Positions 46,740-57,596 are shown, numbered from the stretch's first letter. The stretch is 64,000 nt of DNA from Elmis aenea (GCA_947652605.1 OX393581.1:7692640-7756639), one strand, 5' to 3'. The notes: a model not told the origin generated them from the sequence alone. Program-made: numbers and translations.

Positions 46740-47500
46740 GAATGTGTTAACTCAACAAGCTATGGAATTGGATAGAGTAGCATCAAACAGAGTTAATGCA
46801 ATTAAATGTTTAGGTATAACTATAGACTGTAAGCTTAATTTTAAAAGTAATGCAGACTATATAGTTAAAAGGTTCTCTAAAAAAATTGGTGTTTTAGTAG
46901 ATTAAGCAGTTAACTTCCAGTCCTTACTAAAATTTTAATACACAAAAGTATCATAGCACCCCATTTCGAATACTGCTCTAATATTTTATATTTGGCGAAT
47001 ACTAATGATTTAGACCGGCTTCAAAAACTACAAAATAGGGCTATGAAAATAATTTTACCCTGTTCCAGTTACACTAAAATAACTTTCATGTTAGATACTT
47101 TATAGTGGCTTAGTATTAAACAACGGATAATTTTTAATGCGAATATTTTAATTTTTAAGATTATAAATAACCTGCTTCCATGTCTTTTGTTAAAAAATAA
47201 TGTAACCCAAAATTCTGAGATTCGTATATATCCAAGTAGAAACTATGACCACTTTAAATTGCCATTCAGGACACGAAATTACACTCAAAATTTTCTATTT
47301 CATAAAAGACTGAAATTTTATAACGATCTTACAAGTGAACTTAAAAATGAAACTAATATTTTAAGGTTTAGACATAAGCTCAGTAGTTTTATTAAGGAAA
47401 ATTTTTAATTGTTATATATGTTCATATAAGTAAGTTATAAAATTGTAAACACAATTAGCAAAACGCTAAATATATTGCATTATTATTAATGAGATTTTAT
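46740..47500 (+). pseudogene. LINE C-terminal region and 3' UTR
   Basis: IKCLGITIDCKLNFKSN (near 46800) corresponds to the -LG--ID--L-F--H step. Further on, in another frame, IIAPHFEYCSNILYLANTND and LDRLQKLQNRAMKIIL match the segment after the RT palm in jockey/CR1-like LINEs. The 73-codon frame at 47187-47408 finishes the protein (FRTRNYTQNFLFHKRLKFYN). The 3' UTR has a small hairpin TTAGC-AAAAC-GCTAA at 47455-47469 and a TTATTATTA tail. A second copy of this tail lies at 53628-53872. Confidence 0.85.
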
Positions 47501-48557
47501 CTTCTGTACGATAAATTGGCCTATCACAGTACCGTCACTTTATTTATAAAAAAATAAATTTTTGCTTATTTTTAATTGGTAGCTTCCTATTAAGTGGAGC
47601 CTATAGTTGTTGTTTTATAAGAGAAAGTAGCCATTATTTTTCTAATGTACCATTCGCAAAAACACTTATTAACATCCCCTTGTGGCATCACCAATTAAAA
47701 TATATTAATTAAACGAGAAAAAAAGGCCCTGCACTTATTTTTATGTTTGTGTTATATTATTATTTAGTACATTTTTTATGTCTTTAACTGCTGCTGGCTG
47801 AATCTTATTGTCCGTTTTTCTAATACTGCTCGCGTGTATTTAATTCTAATGAGTTAACTTCGCCCGGAGGATAAAAAATTTAACTAATTTGTACACGAAT
47901 AATCAGCCTAGTCTGTAAATTGGTTAGCGTTTTTTTTTTTTATTTAACTTATTAATTCCAAATTACTATAATAAAGATAAATCTAATAGGAAGGTTTGCT
48001 TTCCTTTGGTATGTTCAAAGGTAGTTAACAGTTTTAATTCTAGCCTAACTTGTTTGCCGCTAAAATGTTGTGCGTTAATACCAAATCAGAAAGAGAAATT
48101 ATGTAATTTAATTTTGAGAGAAATGCAGCTTTTCAGACTATCCAAAAAAATCATGTTAAGGGTTGTGTCACCTTTTTTCCAATAGTTTTTATTAGCCCCA
48201 AAGTATTTTTTTAGAACAAGTTATTTTAATAAAGCGTTGAGTTTGTATCTTTATTTAAAAATAAGGGCTGAAATCAAATTTTTTTTAATGATATAAGTGA
48301 ATTTACAAAACGGATCCAAGGACGAAAAAGTACGTTTCGGCCGAGGTGCATATTACATTTTTTGTGCGATCGAATTAAAAACAATTTAAATTTTTAATAT
48401 TTTTCAAAAATATAGGTTAGAAACTACGTGACATTCTGTCACTGACAGATGACGGCGTATGCTGTTAGCGGTGGAAACGTACTTGCATAATTCTGTACAT
48501 AATTTAAATTACCTTTTTTTGTGCGATTGTAATGTTTTATTCATAAATGTAATATTA
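47501..48557. other. Unannotated DNA
   Basis: No gene is recognised. The part nearest the foldback (about 48300-48540) shares loose words with DNA on its other side (CTACGTGACA..., GTTAGCGG near 48430-48470; CTACCTGACAG..., CCTTAGCGG near 50540-50590). The foldback may therefore lie inside an older repeat. Confidence 0.4.
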
Positions 48558-50439
48558 TACAGGGTGATTGATTGAGACCGGGCATTAAAAATATATGAAG
48601 AATGAAAAAGGGTATGGATCTAAAATTTTGGTTATGACCATAATGGCATCTGATCTGTTTAATGAAAATATTTTCAATATGGCGACACTTCCGGAAATAC
48701 CGGAAGTTGACGTCTACTTTCTTATTTCAAATACAGTGGTGTATTTTTTATTGCATTTTTGGATTTAACACGTTATTTTAGAGGGAGTTTTGATAGCATT
48801 CCCTATACCTAAGTGCAGCCATTTTTGAGATTTTTGGACTTTTTTGAAAATTTTTCGATTTTCATCGTGATGCTTAACATTATCTACCACCGCCATTTTT
48901 GAAGAAAAAACGTTTAAATTTAGACCATGCCTAGAAGAAACCTTGGACTACATCCTGGATATTTTGCAATCGATGCATTACTTACAGGGTGTCCAAAATT
49001 TAATTTTCTTTTAATACAACTTCAGACCACTAAAACTCGTTTTTTTCAAATACAATGCCTAAACTTTTTTTTCATTTTCTAATGCAAAATTACATTCTGC
49101 ATCAATCTGTATTAGCGTTTCCTATACCTATCTGCAACAATTTTCGAGTTATTAAGAATTTTTGATAAAGTTAAGAGTATTTGCAACATTTTTAAATAGT
49201 AGGCCTTGGAAATGACAACAAATGCCAATACTTAATAACCGTCAACCACTTTTATCGCGTTTGTCTGAAGTATCCATGAAAATGGATTATCAAGAGTATT
49301 CAAACACGGATATTTTGAATTTATTTTACATTCTTGGACAAATTCAGAAGATTATTGAAAGTGTGAACGAATAGTTGTGTATTTTTAATGTAGCTTGTAC
49401 AGCATAGTATGTTAAACCCGAGTCTTGCGCTACCAATCGAATTGATCGCTGAGGATGGTCATTAAAATATCTCAGGATGTTAACTTTGTTAGTTTCATCA
49501 TTTGTCACACGCTTAGGTCGAATACAAGCAGATTTCACTCTTCTAAATTGAAAAAAAAATTGATTCTATTCATTAAAATTTCTGTCTGGTCATTACAGTC
49601 AAATAAGGATAACTCTCACTGACCACGCGGCAAGTTCTTTCAATAATCTTGTTACATCCTTCATGAATATAAAATAAGTTCAAAATATTCGTGTTTGAAT
49701 ACTCTTGATTATACATTTTCATGGATGCTTCAGACAGACGCAATAAAAGTGGTTTACAGTTATTAATATTGGCATTTGCTGTCATTTCCAAGGCTTACTA
49801 TTTAAAAATGTTGCAATTTCTCTTAACTCTATCAAAAATTCTTAATAACTCGAAAACTGTTGCAGATAGGTATAGGAAACGCTAATACAGGTTGATGCAG
49901 AATGTAATTTTGCATTAGAAAATGAAAAAAAAGTTTGGGCATTGTATTTGAAAAAAACGAGTTTTAGTGGTCTGAAGTTGTATTAAAAGAAAATTAAATT
50001 TTGGACACCCTGTAAGTAATTCATCGATTGCAAAAATTCCAGGATGTAGTCCAAGGTTTCTTCTAGGCATGGTCTAAATTTAAGCGTTTTTTCTTTAAAA
50101 ATGGCCATGTTAGATAATATTAAGCATCACGGTGAAAATCAAAAAATTTTCAAAAAAGTCCAAAAATCTAAAAAATGACTGCACTTAGGTATAGGGAATG
50201 CTAATAAAAGTCCCTCTAAAATAACGTTTTGAATCCAAAAATGCACTAAAAAATAGACCATTGTATTGAAAATAAAAAAGTAGACGCCAACTTCCGGTAT
50301 TTGCGGAAGTGTCGCCATCTTGAAAATATTTTCAATAAACAGATCAGATGCCATTATGGTCATAACCAAAATTTCAGATCCATACCCTTTTTCATTCTTC
50401 ATATATTTTTAATGCCCGGTCTCAATCAATCACCCTGTA
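48558..50439 (-). mobile_element. Foldback family C, about 820-bp arms
   Basis: The outer ends are ACAGGGTGATTGATTGAGAC and its inverse. The pairing runs through ATGGTCATAACCAAAAT, ACTTCCGGAAATACCGGAAG, TGGACACCCTGTAAG and, deep inside, TCTGAAG-ATCCATGAAAATG, down to about 49375 on the left and 49610 on the right. The non-paired centre is only about 240 bp. The right arm and centre encode a broken transposase N-terminus on the - strand. Part of that coding sequence is also present, inverted, in the left arm. A diverged single arm lies at 1972-2450. Confidence 0.93.
49344..49791 (-). pseudogene. Transposase N-terminus (DUF4817/HTH type)
   Basis: The first frame (49791-49573) gives EYSNTNILNLFYIHEGCN and VVSESYPYLTVMTRQKF. 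The second (49538-49344), after a frame break, gives VKSACIRPKRVTNDETNKVN-type sequence with NDHPQRSIRLVAQDSGLTYY and VQATLKIHNYSF. This is the order seen in insect transposases with an N-terminal DUF4817 domain (YS--E---M----G-C--N------Y---FP-R--P----F) followed by a helix-turn-helix and the -LK-----PY linker. The catalytic DDE half, as seen at 10817-11145 in a related element, is missing. Known families inform this call and no search was run. Confidence 0.75.
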
Positions 50440-52506
50440 TAAATATATAAATTACTTTAACGTAGAACATACGTAAATCAACACTATTTTTTTATTCAGT
50501 ATTCAGAAACAGTATCAACACGAAAATATTAGGTTATAAACTACCTGACAGTTAACAACCTAAAGACCTCTACGTCACTACCCTTAGCGGGGAAGTCATA
50601 ATCTCAGAGAACTTATATTCAGACACGCACATGCGCTTTCCGTTCTGCTTAATGCAAATGATCTTTTTCGTACGCTGTAGCGGCCGAAAAGACTTTTTCG
50701 GCCGTTGCTAAGGATAGGGCCGGAAATGCAGTACTTTATGGTTGCTAACGCGTCCGTCAAACCACTTTTTCTAGTACGACCGCACAAAAAACACTTTTTT
50801 TAAGTTCTTAATTTCACAATACTTAATTTTCGATTCGAACCTTCGATTATTGGCATTTTTTGCTGGTGGCCAATGAACCTAATATAAGATTCCCTAACTA
50901 TTTTAAAATGATTCTTCAAATTTCCATTTATTTTAACATCTTAAAGTGGCAACTATAAACTAAAATATTTTTGACTTGGTATGACTTGATGATTGTATTT
51001 TAAGTAAACACTGAAAATTGACTTAAAAACCTATCAAAACTGTTACTCGTTTAATCGATAGACGCAATATAGTCAATAAATTTTGAACAAAACTTACCAT
51101 GACTTCTGGTTGGCTAAATTTAAACTCCTAAAATAAATCAAGAAATAAATAGGACGCAACGACGTCCGAAAAAAATGGTTTTTGGAATACAAGTGGAAGA
51201 ACGATTGTTAAAACCAAGACCACCTCATAAGAAGACTAATGTATCACACTCAGTCTAAGTCAGTACGACACCTTAAGCTTTTTATCAACTATACAAATTA
51301 TGACAACAAGAAATTCGATGACCCATGGTCCTGTCGTTAGGAAAAATTAGCATGTTTGACAAACAGTACCTTAACTGATGAGCTACAACGCTTTTAATAA
51401 TGTATTCTCGACAAAAACCCATGTAGACCATATACCACGACGCGTACAACTCCCATAATATGATTGAGCAGCAACAAAAACAACAAGAAAATTTGAACGG
51501 TAAAATAACACTGCATGCACCGACAGGAATTTTTAATAAAGAGTGCAAAGGTCACCGGTAAACAATTAAAACTTAATAAAAAAAAACAAACAACAATGAA
51601 ATCATGCAATATAAGTCTTCATTCTTATTTATTACATCTTAGTCAGTAAGAATTGGGACAGTTTTGGGAGGTCATGAAACACAATACGACATAAAATCTC
51701 ACCGCGTTAATAATTTTTAATATCGCTACGTAATCGAAATAAATGACGGGTTGTCAAAGACGATATCCCCTTGGAAATGGCGTTTTTTGCTTTTATTTTA
51801 TTTTAATTACAGGCCGAGCGCGCGTGGGGAGGAGATAACCCATATCGCCTCAAGTCAGCGATGTTAAGACTGATTATGTATTCAGATATTACGATAAAAA
51901 TTCTCTCGGATGAATGTTTATACTTTACAGAATTTCATGATTGTTTAAGATACGGCTTATAAATCACTTAACTACACAAAGAACGTGTTGTAAATCTATA
52001 AAACCTTAAAGAAAGGTAGATCCTTCCAAATTAAGCTGAAAGTTTTAGGTGTTCGTTAAAATTGCTATCTGATCTTCGGATATTGAAATTTAACACTCGA
52101 AATAATAGTCATCATCGAAAATAAAACACTTTTCACAACTTACCGGAGTAACGTTGAGATCTGCACGAAGATAGGAATATTTAATAGCTTTTTAAATTAA
52201 AGTATAAATTAGATGACAATAAACTAATAAATAGTGTCAAAGCAAATACTTACAAATAGGTTTTGAATTGTATCACATGTATTAGCTAATGAACAAAATA
52301 ATTAGCCAATAATTAGTTAATTGTTCTGAACCTAGGATTGCAAACTATTAAGTGGTCTAACTGACCATGAAACAAATAATACAGACTCTAATCTCGGTAA
52401 TCTTTCAACTTTTCTTGTCGAATTTCCTAGCAGTTCAAATTATTTACTTTTACAAACTTGTATTCTACCCCATCTTTAGTTGTTATTGTTAATGTTTAGG
52501 TACTTG
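50440..52506. other. Unannotated DNA with a short hairpin
   Basis: No gene is recognised. CGGCCGAAAA-GACT-TTTTCGGCCG at 50681-50704 is a perfect 10-bp stem within a GC-richer stretch (50580-50780). The 63-codon - strand frame over it is unconvincing. The two overlapping - strand frames at 51285-51609 are hydrophobic low-complexity sequence from AT-rich DNA. Confidence 0.4.
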
Positions 52507-53455
52507 CAGGACCGGCCTTAAGTACACTCTACCGATTTCCTCGCCTAGGGCCCCGCGTTTAAAGAAAGGGGCCACGCGCTTAAAAAATAAAAATACAATC
52601 CCTATTAATAGCATAGAAACAAAAAGCAATTCTTTATCATATCACATAAAAAAGTTATTGTTCAATAGTAAAATACTAAACTTAATAAATAAACTATACC
52701 ACAATAATATAATAGATTATTTATCAAATATTATCATCAAATCAATTAACAAAAGCTGTCGTGAAATAATTCCAATTGGAACGTTTACGGAAACGAAAAA
52801 AGTGAAGCAGAATATTTGGCTACTCAAATGAAGGATTACAAACTCTTGGTATCTTTAGTTTTCTTCCATGATTTGCTTTCCCAAGTGAACTTAGTAAGCA
52901 AAGAATTACAAAGTGAAACCTCAGATCTGTCTTCGGAAATACTCACTTTTGAAAAATTGTGCAAATGGCTAGAAGTGTACCGAAAAAAGAGGTTTTAAAG
53001 ATGTATTAATCGGTGCAAATGATCATACAAAATATTTAGATGTTGTTCCACAAGTCCAGTTGAAACTTTTACGGAAACGCAAAAGGCAATTTGCGTACGA
53101 GTCCTCAGACGACCCTGTTGTTGATGCAAAGGAAGCATACAAAATAAACTGTTTTAATCAAGTGTTAGACAAAGCACTGCAGTCTCTTCACCCTCGATTT
53201 AAACAATTAAAAGAGACTATAGATTAATTTAGTTTTTTATGGACATTTCACAACCAATCCAAATGTGCTGCTGATTTACAAATTGCTTTAAAATACGGCG
53301 AATCGGTGGAATTAAGTGGATTCATGTTGGCGGAAGGAATAAAAGCTTTAAAAGTAATCATTCCACAAATTTCTTGCATCCTTTAAATATACTTAAAGTT
53401 TTGGCTTGTAATAATCGTCTAACCTCGTTTCCAAATTTATTTATTGCACTAAGGA

Positions 53456-54868
53456 CAGGGTTGAGCAGATTTAAATCAATTGATTTAAATCACGATTTAA
53501 ATCATGATTTAAATCAAGTGATTTTTTTTAAAAAATCATTGATTTAAATCAAGTGCTTTAAAAAAAAAATTATCAATTTAAATCACAGATTATATGAATA
53601 CAATATAATATTTATAATATAAAAAATTCAGGACACGATATTACACTCAAAATTCTCTTTTTTATAAAGGACTGAAATTTTACAATGAATTATCAAGTGA
53701 ACTTAAAAGTGAAACTAATGTTGTAAGGTTTAGACGTAAGCTCAGTAGTCATATTAAGGAAAAGTTTTAAATTTTATATATTTATATATGTACATGTTAT
53801 AAAATGTAACATAATTAGCAAAGCGCTAAAATAAACTACATTATTATTATTATATTATAAAACAAAATTGTATTACTATTAGTAATTAAATACACGAAAT
53901 GGTGAATAAACCATATCAATTTGCTCTTGTAAAGTAATATTCATTGTGGAAATGCAATAATTCAAAAAATAAATGACAAGTTTTTGACGTTAGCGAAGTG
54001 AACAGTCAGTTTTTTCAATTTCCACGGCACTCTATTGCTTCAATAACGATTTGAAGAAAAATGTCGAATATCTCGAAAAGTATGAGTTTTGGGTATAGGA
54101 CATACTTAACAAAATATGAAGCTCTTTTAAAGACGAATTCGATTACTTAAAAAAATACAGGGGTTTGCATTTGAAAAAATCGAGTTACGAGCTTTGGAAA
54201 ATCATGGAAGCTGCCACCTATTTATAAACACCCCTGTATGTGTGATTCAATTTTTTTCATATCGAGCGAACAGAGAACTCTGTACTTCAAAATAACTTCA
54301 GGAGAATTTTTTAAACAAAGACTTAAAACCTTGAATAATTTAGAAAAATATAAAAACCTGTAGTATTTTATATTGATGCAAAGCTAAAATTAAGGCGGTC
54401 AAAAATATTAAATAAAAAATTGGGTGTTGTATTTGAAATATAAAAGTTGCTATTAGTTCCAGAAAGGTGACTCACCCTGTATATTTGAAAATATTTTTAT
54501 TGTGTTGTTTAGAAAAAACTGTATAAAATAGCATTTGAATCACTTCATATCTCAAGCCGTTAAGCCACAATCGACCGATCCCGCACTAATGACTCACCCT
54601 GTATATAATTAATTGAACATCACCATTTAGCACTGAATTTTTCAAAATTCTTTATCATTATATTTAATTTTTCATTTTGACAAAAATTCACAAATGAATT
54701 AAATATATTGGTTATTAAATATATTAGCACAAAACAGAAATAGCATGTGAATATGTCACAAAATTCAATTATATGGTACATTTGATGTAAATTAAAAAAA
54801 TCTGATTTAAATCAAATAAATCGATTTTTTTGATTTTTTTAAAAAAATCATGATTTTTATCCACCCTG
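53456..54868. mobile_element. hAT-like element with exact 8-bp TSD, nested
   Basis: It starts CAGGGTTGAGCAGATTTAAA and ends ATTTTTATCCACCCTG. The octamer ACTAAGGA flanks it on both sides (53448-53455 and 54869-54876). Both ends are packed with GATTTAAATC words in alternating orientation. There is no transposase. The interior holds a LINE tail (53628-53872) and several CACCCTGTATA words near 54230, 54475 and 54595 from other MITEs. Taking the insert and one octamer away rejoins the hAT reading frame of the host element across the junction (FIALRIFLTIPITN). The same family ends at 63684. Confidence 0.93.
53628..53872 (+). mobile_element. LINE 3' tail, second copy
   Basis: This matches 47270-47495 at about 85% by eye: it ends the protein (KFYNELSSELKSE) and has the TTAGC-AAAGC-GCTAA hairpin at 53815-53829 and an ATTATTATTATTAT tail. 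It is strongly 5'-truncated and lies inside the hAT-like element, so it inserted there or was carried along. Confidence 0.88.
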
Positions 54869-55255
54869 ACTAAGGATCTTCCTCACTATACCCATAACAA
54901 ACTCTGCGGCCAAAAGAAGTTTTTCAAAATTAAAATTAATTAAAACGTATTTACAATCCACTATTTCTAAAGAACGTTTAAATTCTTTCGCAGTTATGTC
55001 AATTGAATGAAGTCATGAGGAAGATTACGCGGAAACAAAATCTCGAAAGATTAATTTTAGTTGAGTTTCTATTTCGTTTATAAAAATATGAGTTGTTTGG
55101 CTTTCCTTCGTTCATAGTCATTTGTCAAATTTTATGTTTTGTTACAATATTATTTAATGTTGGTTAAAAATGCTATTAAAAATTCAATTATTTGTATTTT
55201 TGTGGGGAGGGGGGGGGGGCTCCGCAGCTTATCTTTGCATCGGGCATCATTGACC

Positions 55256-56668
55256 CTTAATCATTTATCTTTCGTTGCGTATTGTAGTTCCCTCAGTGCA
55301 TCTATTAGGTTTTTTCTTGTTCTTGTCAGTATGGTTATGTTTTGCTTTAATGTGTGTCCATTGAGAAAATTCTATTTCTGAATCACCTGTAGCTAACAAC
55401 TAATTATTTTTTATTTAACGTACTAAAATTTATATGACGTTGAAAAAGCCATATTATTATTTTGAGCAAAACAGAAATATTTATAGATTCTTATAAAACT
55501 TACACTGAAACTTTTAATAAATTAAAAAATGGTCCAATCTCGACAACTTTTCCCTACGTGTGCAAAAAATAGCGCATTCGTCCTTGTGCAAGTTTTATTT
55601 ACCTTTATACGATCTTTGGACGTTTAGACGCCGTAAACCAATGTGCTTTACTTACATAATAAAGCAAAGAAAGAAAATTATAACGTAGAGTGTGTTACAA
55701 CGAAGTGAAGAAGAGATTCTAAATCATGCGGGTATCTGTCACCGTAAACATCCGTATCTGTTTACAAAGCATGAATTATCTCCAATAAAACTTTAATTTT
55801 ATAGTACAAGGCATTAACAGTGACCAAGAGATTGTAAGCGAACGCAATGATTTCGATTTGCTCGGCGGTTTACGCGCGCGAGATTGCATAGTCATGAAAA
55901 TTAAATAAAACCTTATCAACTGCAAGTTAAACACAGGCGACAACGTTTCCGAGAAAGGTGCTTTATGAAACTGCTAATGATCCGACCGAAATATTTCACA
56001 ATAATCCGAGCTCTTAATCATTTACGCCGAAGATCTCTATCGTCATTTATTCCTCCCTCACAATGATCCTCCAATTCATCATTTCTCCGCGCCTGACGCA
56101 TGCATTGTGATGCGGGCGATCTCGCGTGCTCAGGTGGGGGCAAGCCCCAAGTATCTGTCGAGCCGAACGCCGGACGGAACACAGTGACCAAGTCGCGGTC
56201 CAGCGGACAACACGAGAAAACTGGCTTAAGATCCCGGCCAGCAACGTAACTTGCCGGAGACTCTGATAGTCGATTAAACGACGAACCCGCGTAACGAATC
56301 AGAACGGCGGCCCTGTTCAATATCTCCGCACAACAAGCATTTTCTTGATCGATACCAACGTGCTCGTAATAATACAACCCGTCAACATAATCCGATATGC
56401 CGTGGAAATCGGTGTCAGTTTCAAGTGACGGAGCAATCAGCCCAACTACTTGGCTTAACAACCGTGACCAGTAAATTGGATGGCAGCAAAAGACCCGTAA
56501 ACGTCTGTTTAATACCGTGTAAATACTATACTTATTCGAGTGACAAATAAGCCATCCGTAATCGTTGGAGCGCATAAACAAGGACAATTGGAATTACTGT
56601 GAATTAAGTGTTGTTGAAAAGTGCGGCGCGAAGTTCGAGGATCAACGCAAGGACGATTAAACGCGGTA
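55256..56668. promoter_or_regulatory. delilah upstream region and 5' UTR
   Basis: The GC content rises from about 55850 and stays higher than the window average up to the coding region. The promoter and 5' UTR of the downstream bHLH gene must lie here. E-box-like words include CAGGTG near 56131 and CAATTG near 56584. TCAGTT at 56415 fits an initiator, but no TATA box or DPE at the right spacing is seen. A 189-codon antisense frame (56018-56587) fills much of the region and is discussed as a finding. Confidence 0.5.
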
Positions 56669-56689
56669 ATGTTTAGCTTTGACGAATAG
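56669..56689 (+). CDS. Upstream ORF before delilah
   Basis: ATG TTT AGC TTT GAC GAA TAG encodes a 6-residue peptide and ends 9 nt before the main start codon. If the mRNA leader includes it, scanning ribosomes would meet it first and could reinitiate poorly over such a short gap, lowering translation of the bHLH protein. The reading frame is seen directly; its use is inferred. Confidence 0.4.
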   Translation: MFSFDE

Positions 56690-56698
56690 CGCGACGAA

Positions 56699-57394
56699 AT
56701 GGAATCACTTCTACATTACGAGAGCGAGCTGTCTCAAAGACTTTCGCACACGCTAACCGAAATGGCTTATCCAGACCCTAACAACAACGAAGGATGTGAT
56801 CCCATCGCTTCGTCCCCTAAAGAAGACAAATATTCCTTGCGTCCGCGATCTCTGCGGAGGGCAGCGGAAGCGGCACAAAAACCATCACACGAGACTGATA
56901 GCACAAAACCTTCCAGGCCACCGAAACCTAAGCAGAAACCCGCACCGTTGAGCAAGTACAGAAGAAAAACTGCAAACGCGCGTGAACGCAGTCGCATGCG
57001 GGAAATAAACCAAGCTTTTGAGACACTGAGACGGGCAGTGCCCCATCAAATTACCACAACACAAGCAGCAGCGAACGAAAAGCTCACGAAAATCACCACC
57101 CTACGACTGGCCATGAAGTACATCTCTTCTTTAAGTGCGGCGTTGAACACATCCGAAACAGCAATTTTCGAGCCAATGTCGGATTACTACAACGATCTGG
57201 ATTATCTCCTGTTAGAATCCGACGGCGAATCGCTACCCCTATCGGATCACTCGCTGCTAGCGTCTCCGGATTTCCCGGAGACGTCTCTATCTCCCGTAGA
57301 CTTTGGCGACCCGTCGCTGCCCGCGTTGTTGCACACAGACTTTACGGATCACGCTCTCGAGCCGTCCGACTTTAGTGATTTTCTGTTAACGTAA
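56699..57394 (+). CDS. dei: bHLH transcription factor, delilah orthologue
   Basis: This intronless 231-residue protein has one clear domain. The basic region KYRRKTANARERSRMREIN (about residues 86-104) carries the ARER core that contacts E-boxes. Helix 1 (QAFETLRRAVP), a loop of about 12 residues rich in Thr, Gln and Ala, and helix 2 (NEKLTKITTLRLAMKYISSL, about 126-145) follow. This wording is the hallmark of delilah (also taxi), which in Drosophila acts in the nucleus of tendon cells and in wing development. The N-terminal third is charged and proline- and lysine-rich. The C-terminus is acidic, with five DF motifs (PDF, VDF, TDF, SDF, SDF), and looks like an activation domain. The first ATG has G at -3 and +4; Met22 is a possible alternative start. 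No introns or frame damage are seen, and no homology search was run. Confidence 0.93.
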   Translation: MESLLHYESELSQRLSHTLTEMAYPDPNNNEGCDPIASSPKEDKYSLRPRSLRRAAEAAQKPSHETDSTKPSRPPKPKQKPAPLSKYRRKTANARERSRMREINQAFETLRRAVPHQITTTQAAANEKLTKITTLRLAMKYISSLSAALNTSETAIFEPMSDYYNDLDYLLLESDGESLPLSDHSLLASPDFPETSLSPVDFGDPSLPALLHTDFTDHALEPSDFSDFLLT

Positions 57395-57596
57395 CAGTGA
57401 CTTAAAAATCAAAGACTCAAAAAAACTCACCTCGACTATTTATGAACCCATCTGTACAAAAAAAATCGAGCTAAATATCAACATATCTTGCCTCATAGAG
57501 AATAGCTTATTAAGTAATTGTACGAACATTTTCATATCTTGTATATTTGTTACCTATAAATTTTTATATGTTTGTATTCATGTTTCGAATGTTTAT

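Larger units (their letters stand above)
52507..55255 (+). pseudogene. hAT (ZMYM1-like) transposon, decayed and split
   Basis: The left end CAGGACCGGCC, followed by CCTCGCCTAGGGCCCCGCG, is typical of ZMYM1-type hAT elements. Near the right limit CTTTGCATCGGGCATCATTG resembles their opposite end, but the final tip is lost. Transposase pieces on the + strand are: ATQMKDYKLLVSLVFFHDLL and QVNLVSKELQSETSDL in the 52816-52998 frame; after a one-base slip, RKRKRQFAYESSDDPV and FNQVLDKALQSLHPRFKQLK to about 53225; FMLAEGIKALKVIIPQIS near 53320-53380; and ERSF-equivalent NSAAKRSFSKLKLIKTYLQS at about 54902-54965. A 1413-bp element interrupts the coding sequence at 53456-54868. Confidence 0.88.

Noticed and set aside
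51285..51609. Cys- and Phe-rich - strand frames resembling a secreted or membrane peptide
   Set aside because: Overlapping frames in low-complexity CAACAA-rich DNA, without signal-peptide cleavage context or relatives that I recognise.
56767..56997. 76-codon - strand frame
   Set aside because: It lies wholly antisense to the delilah coding region and reflects its codon composition.
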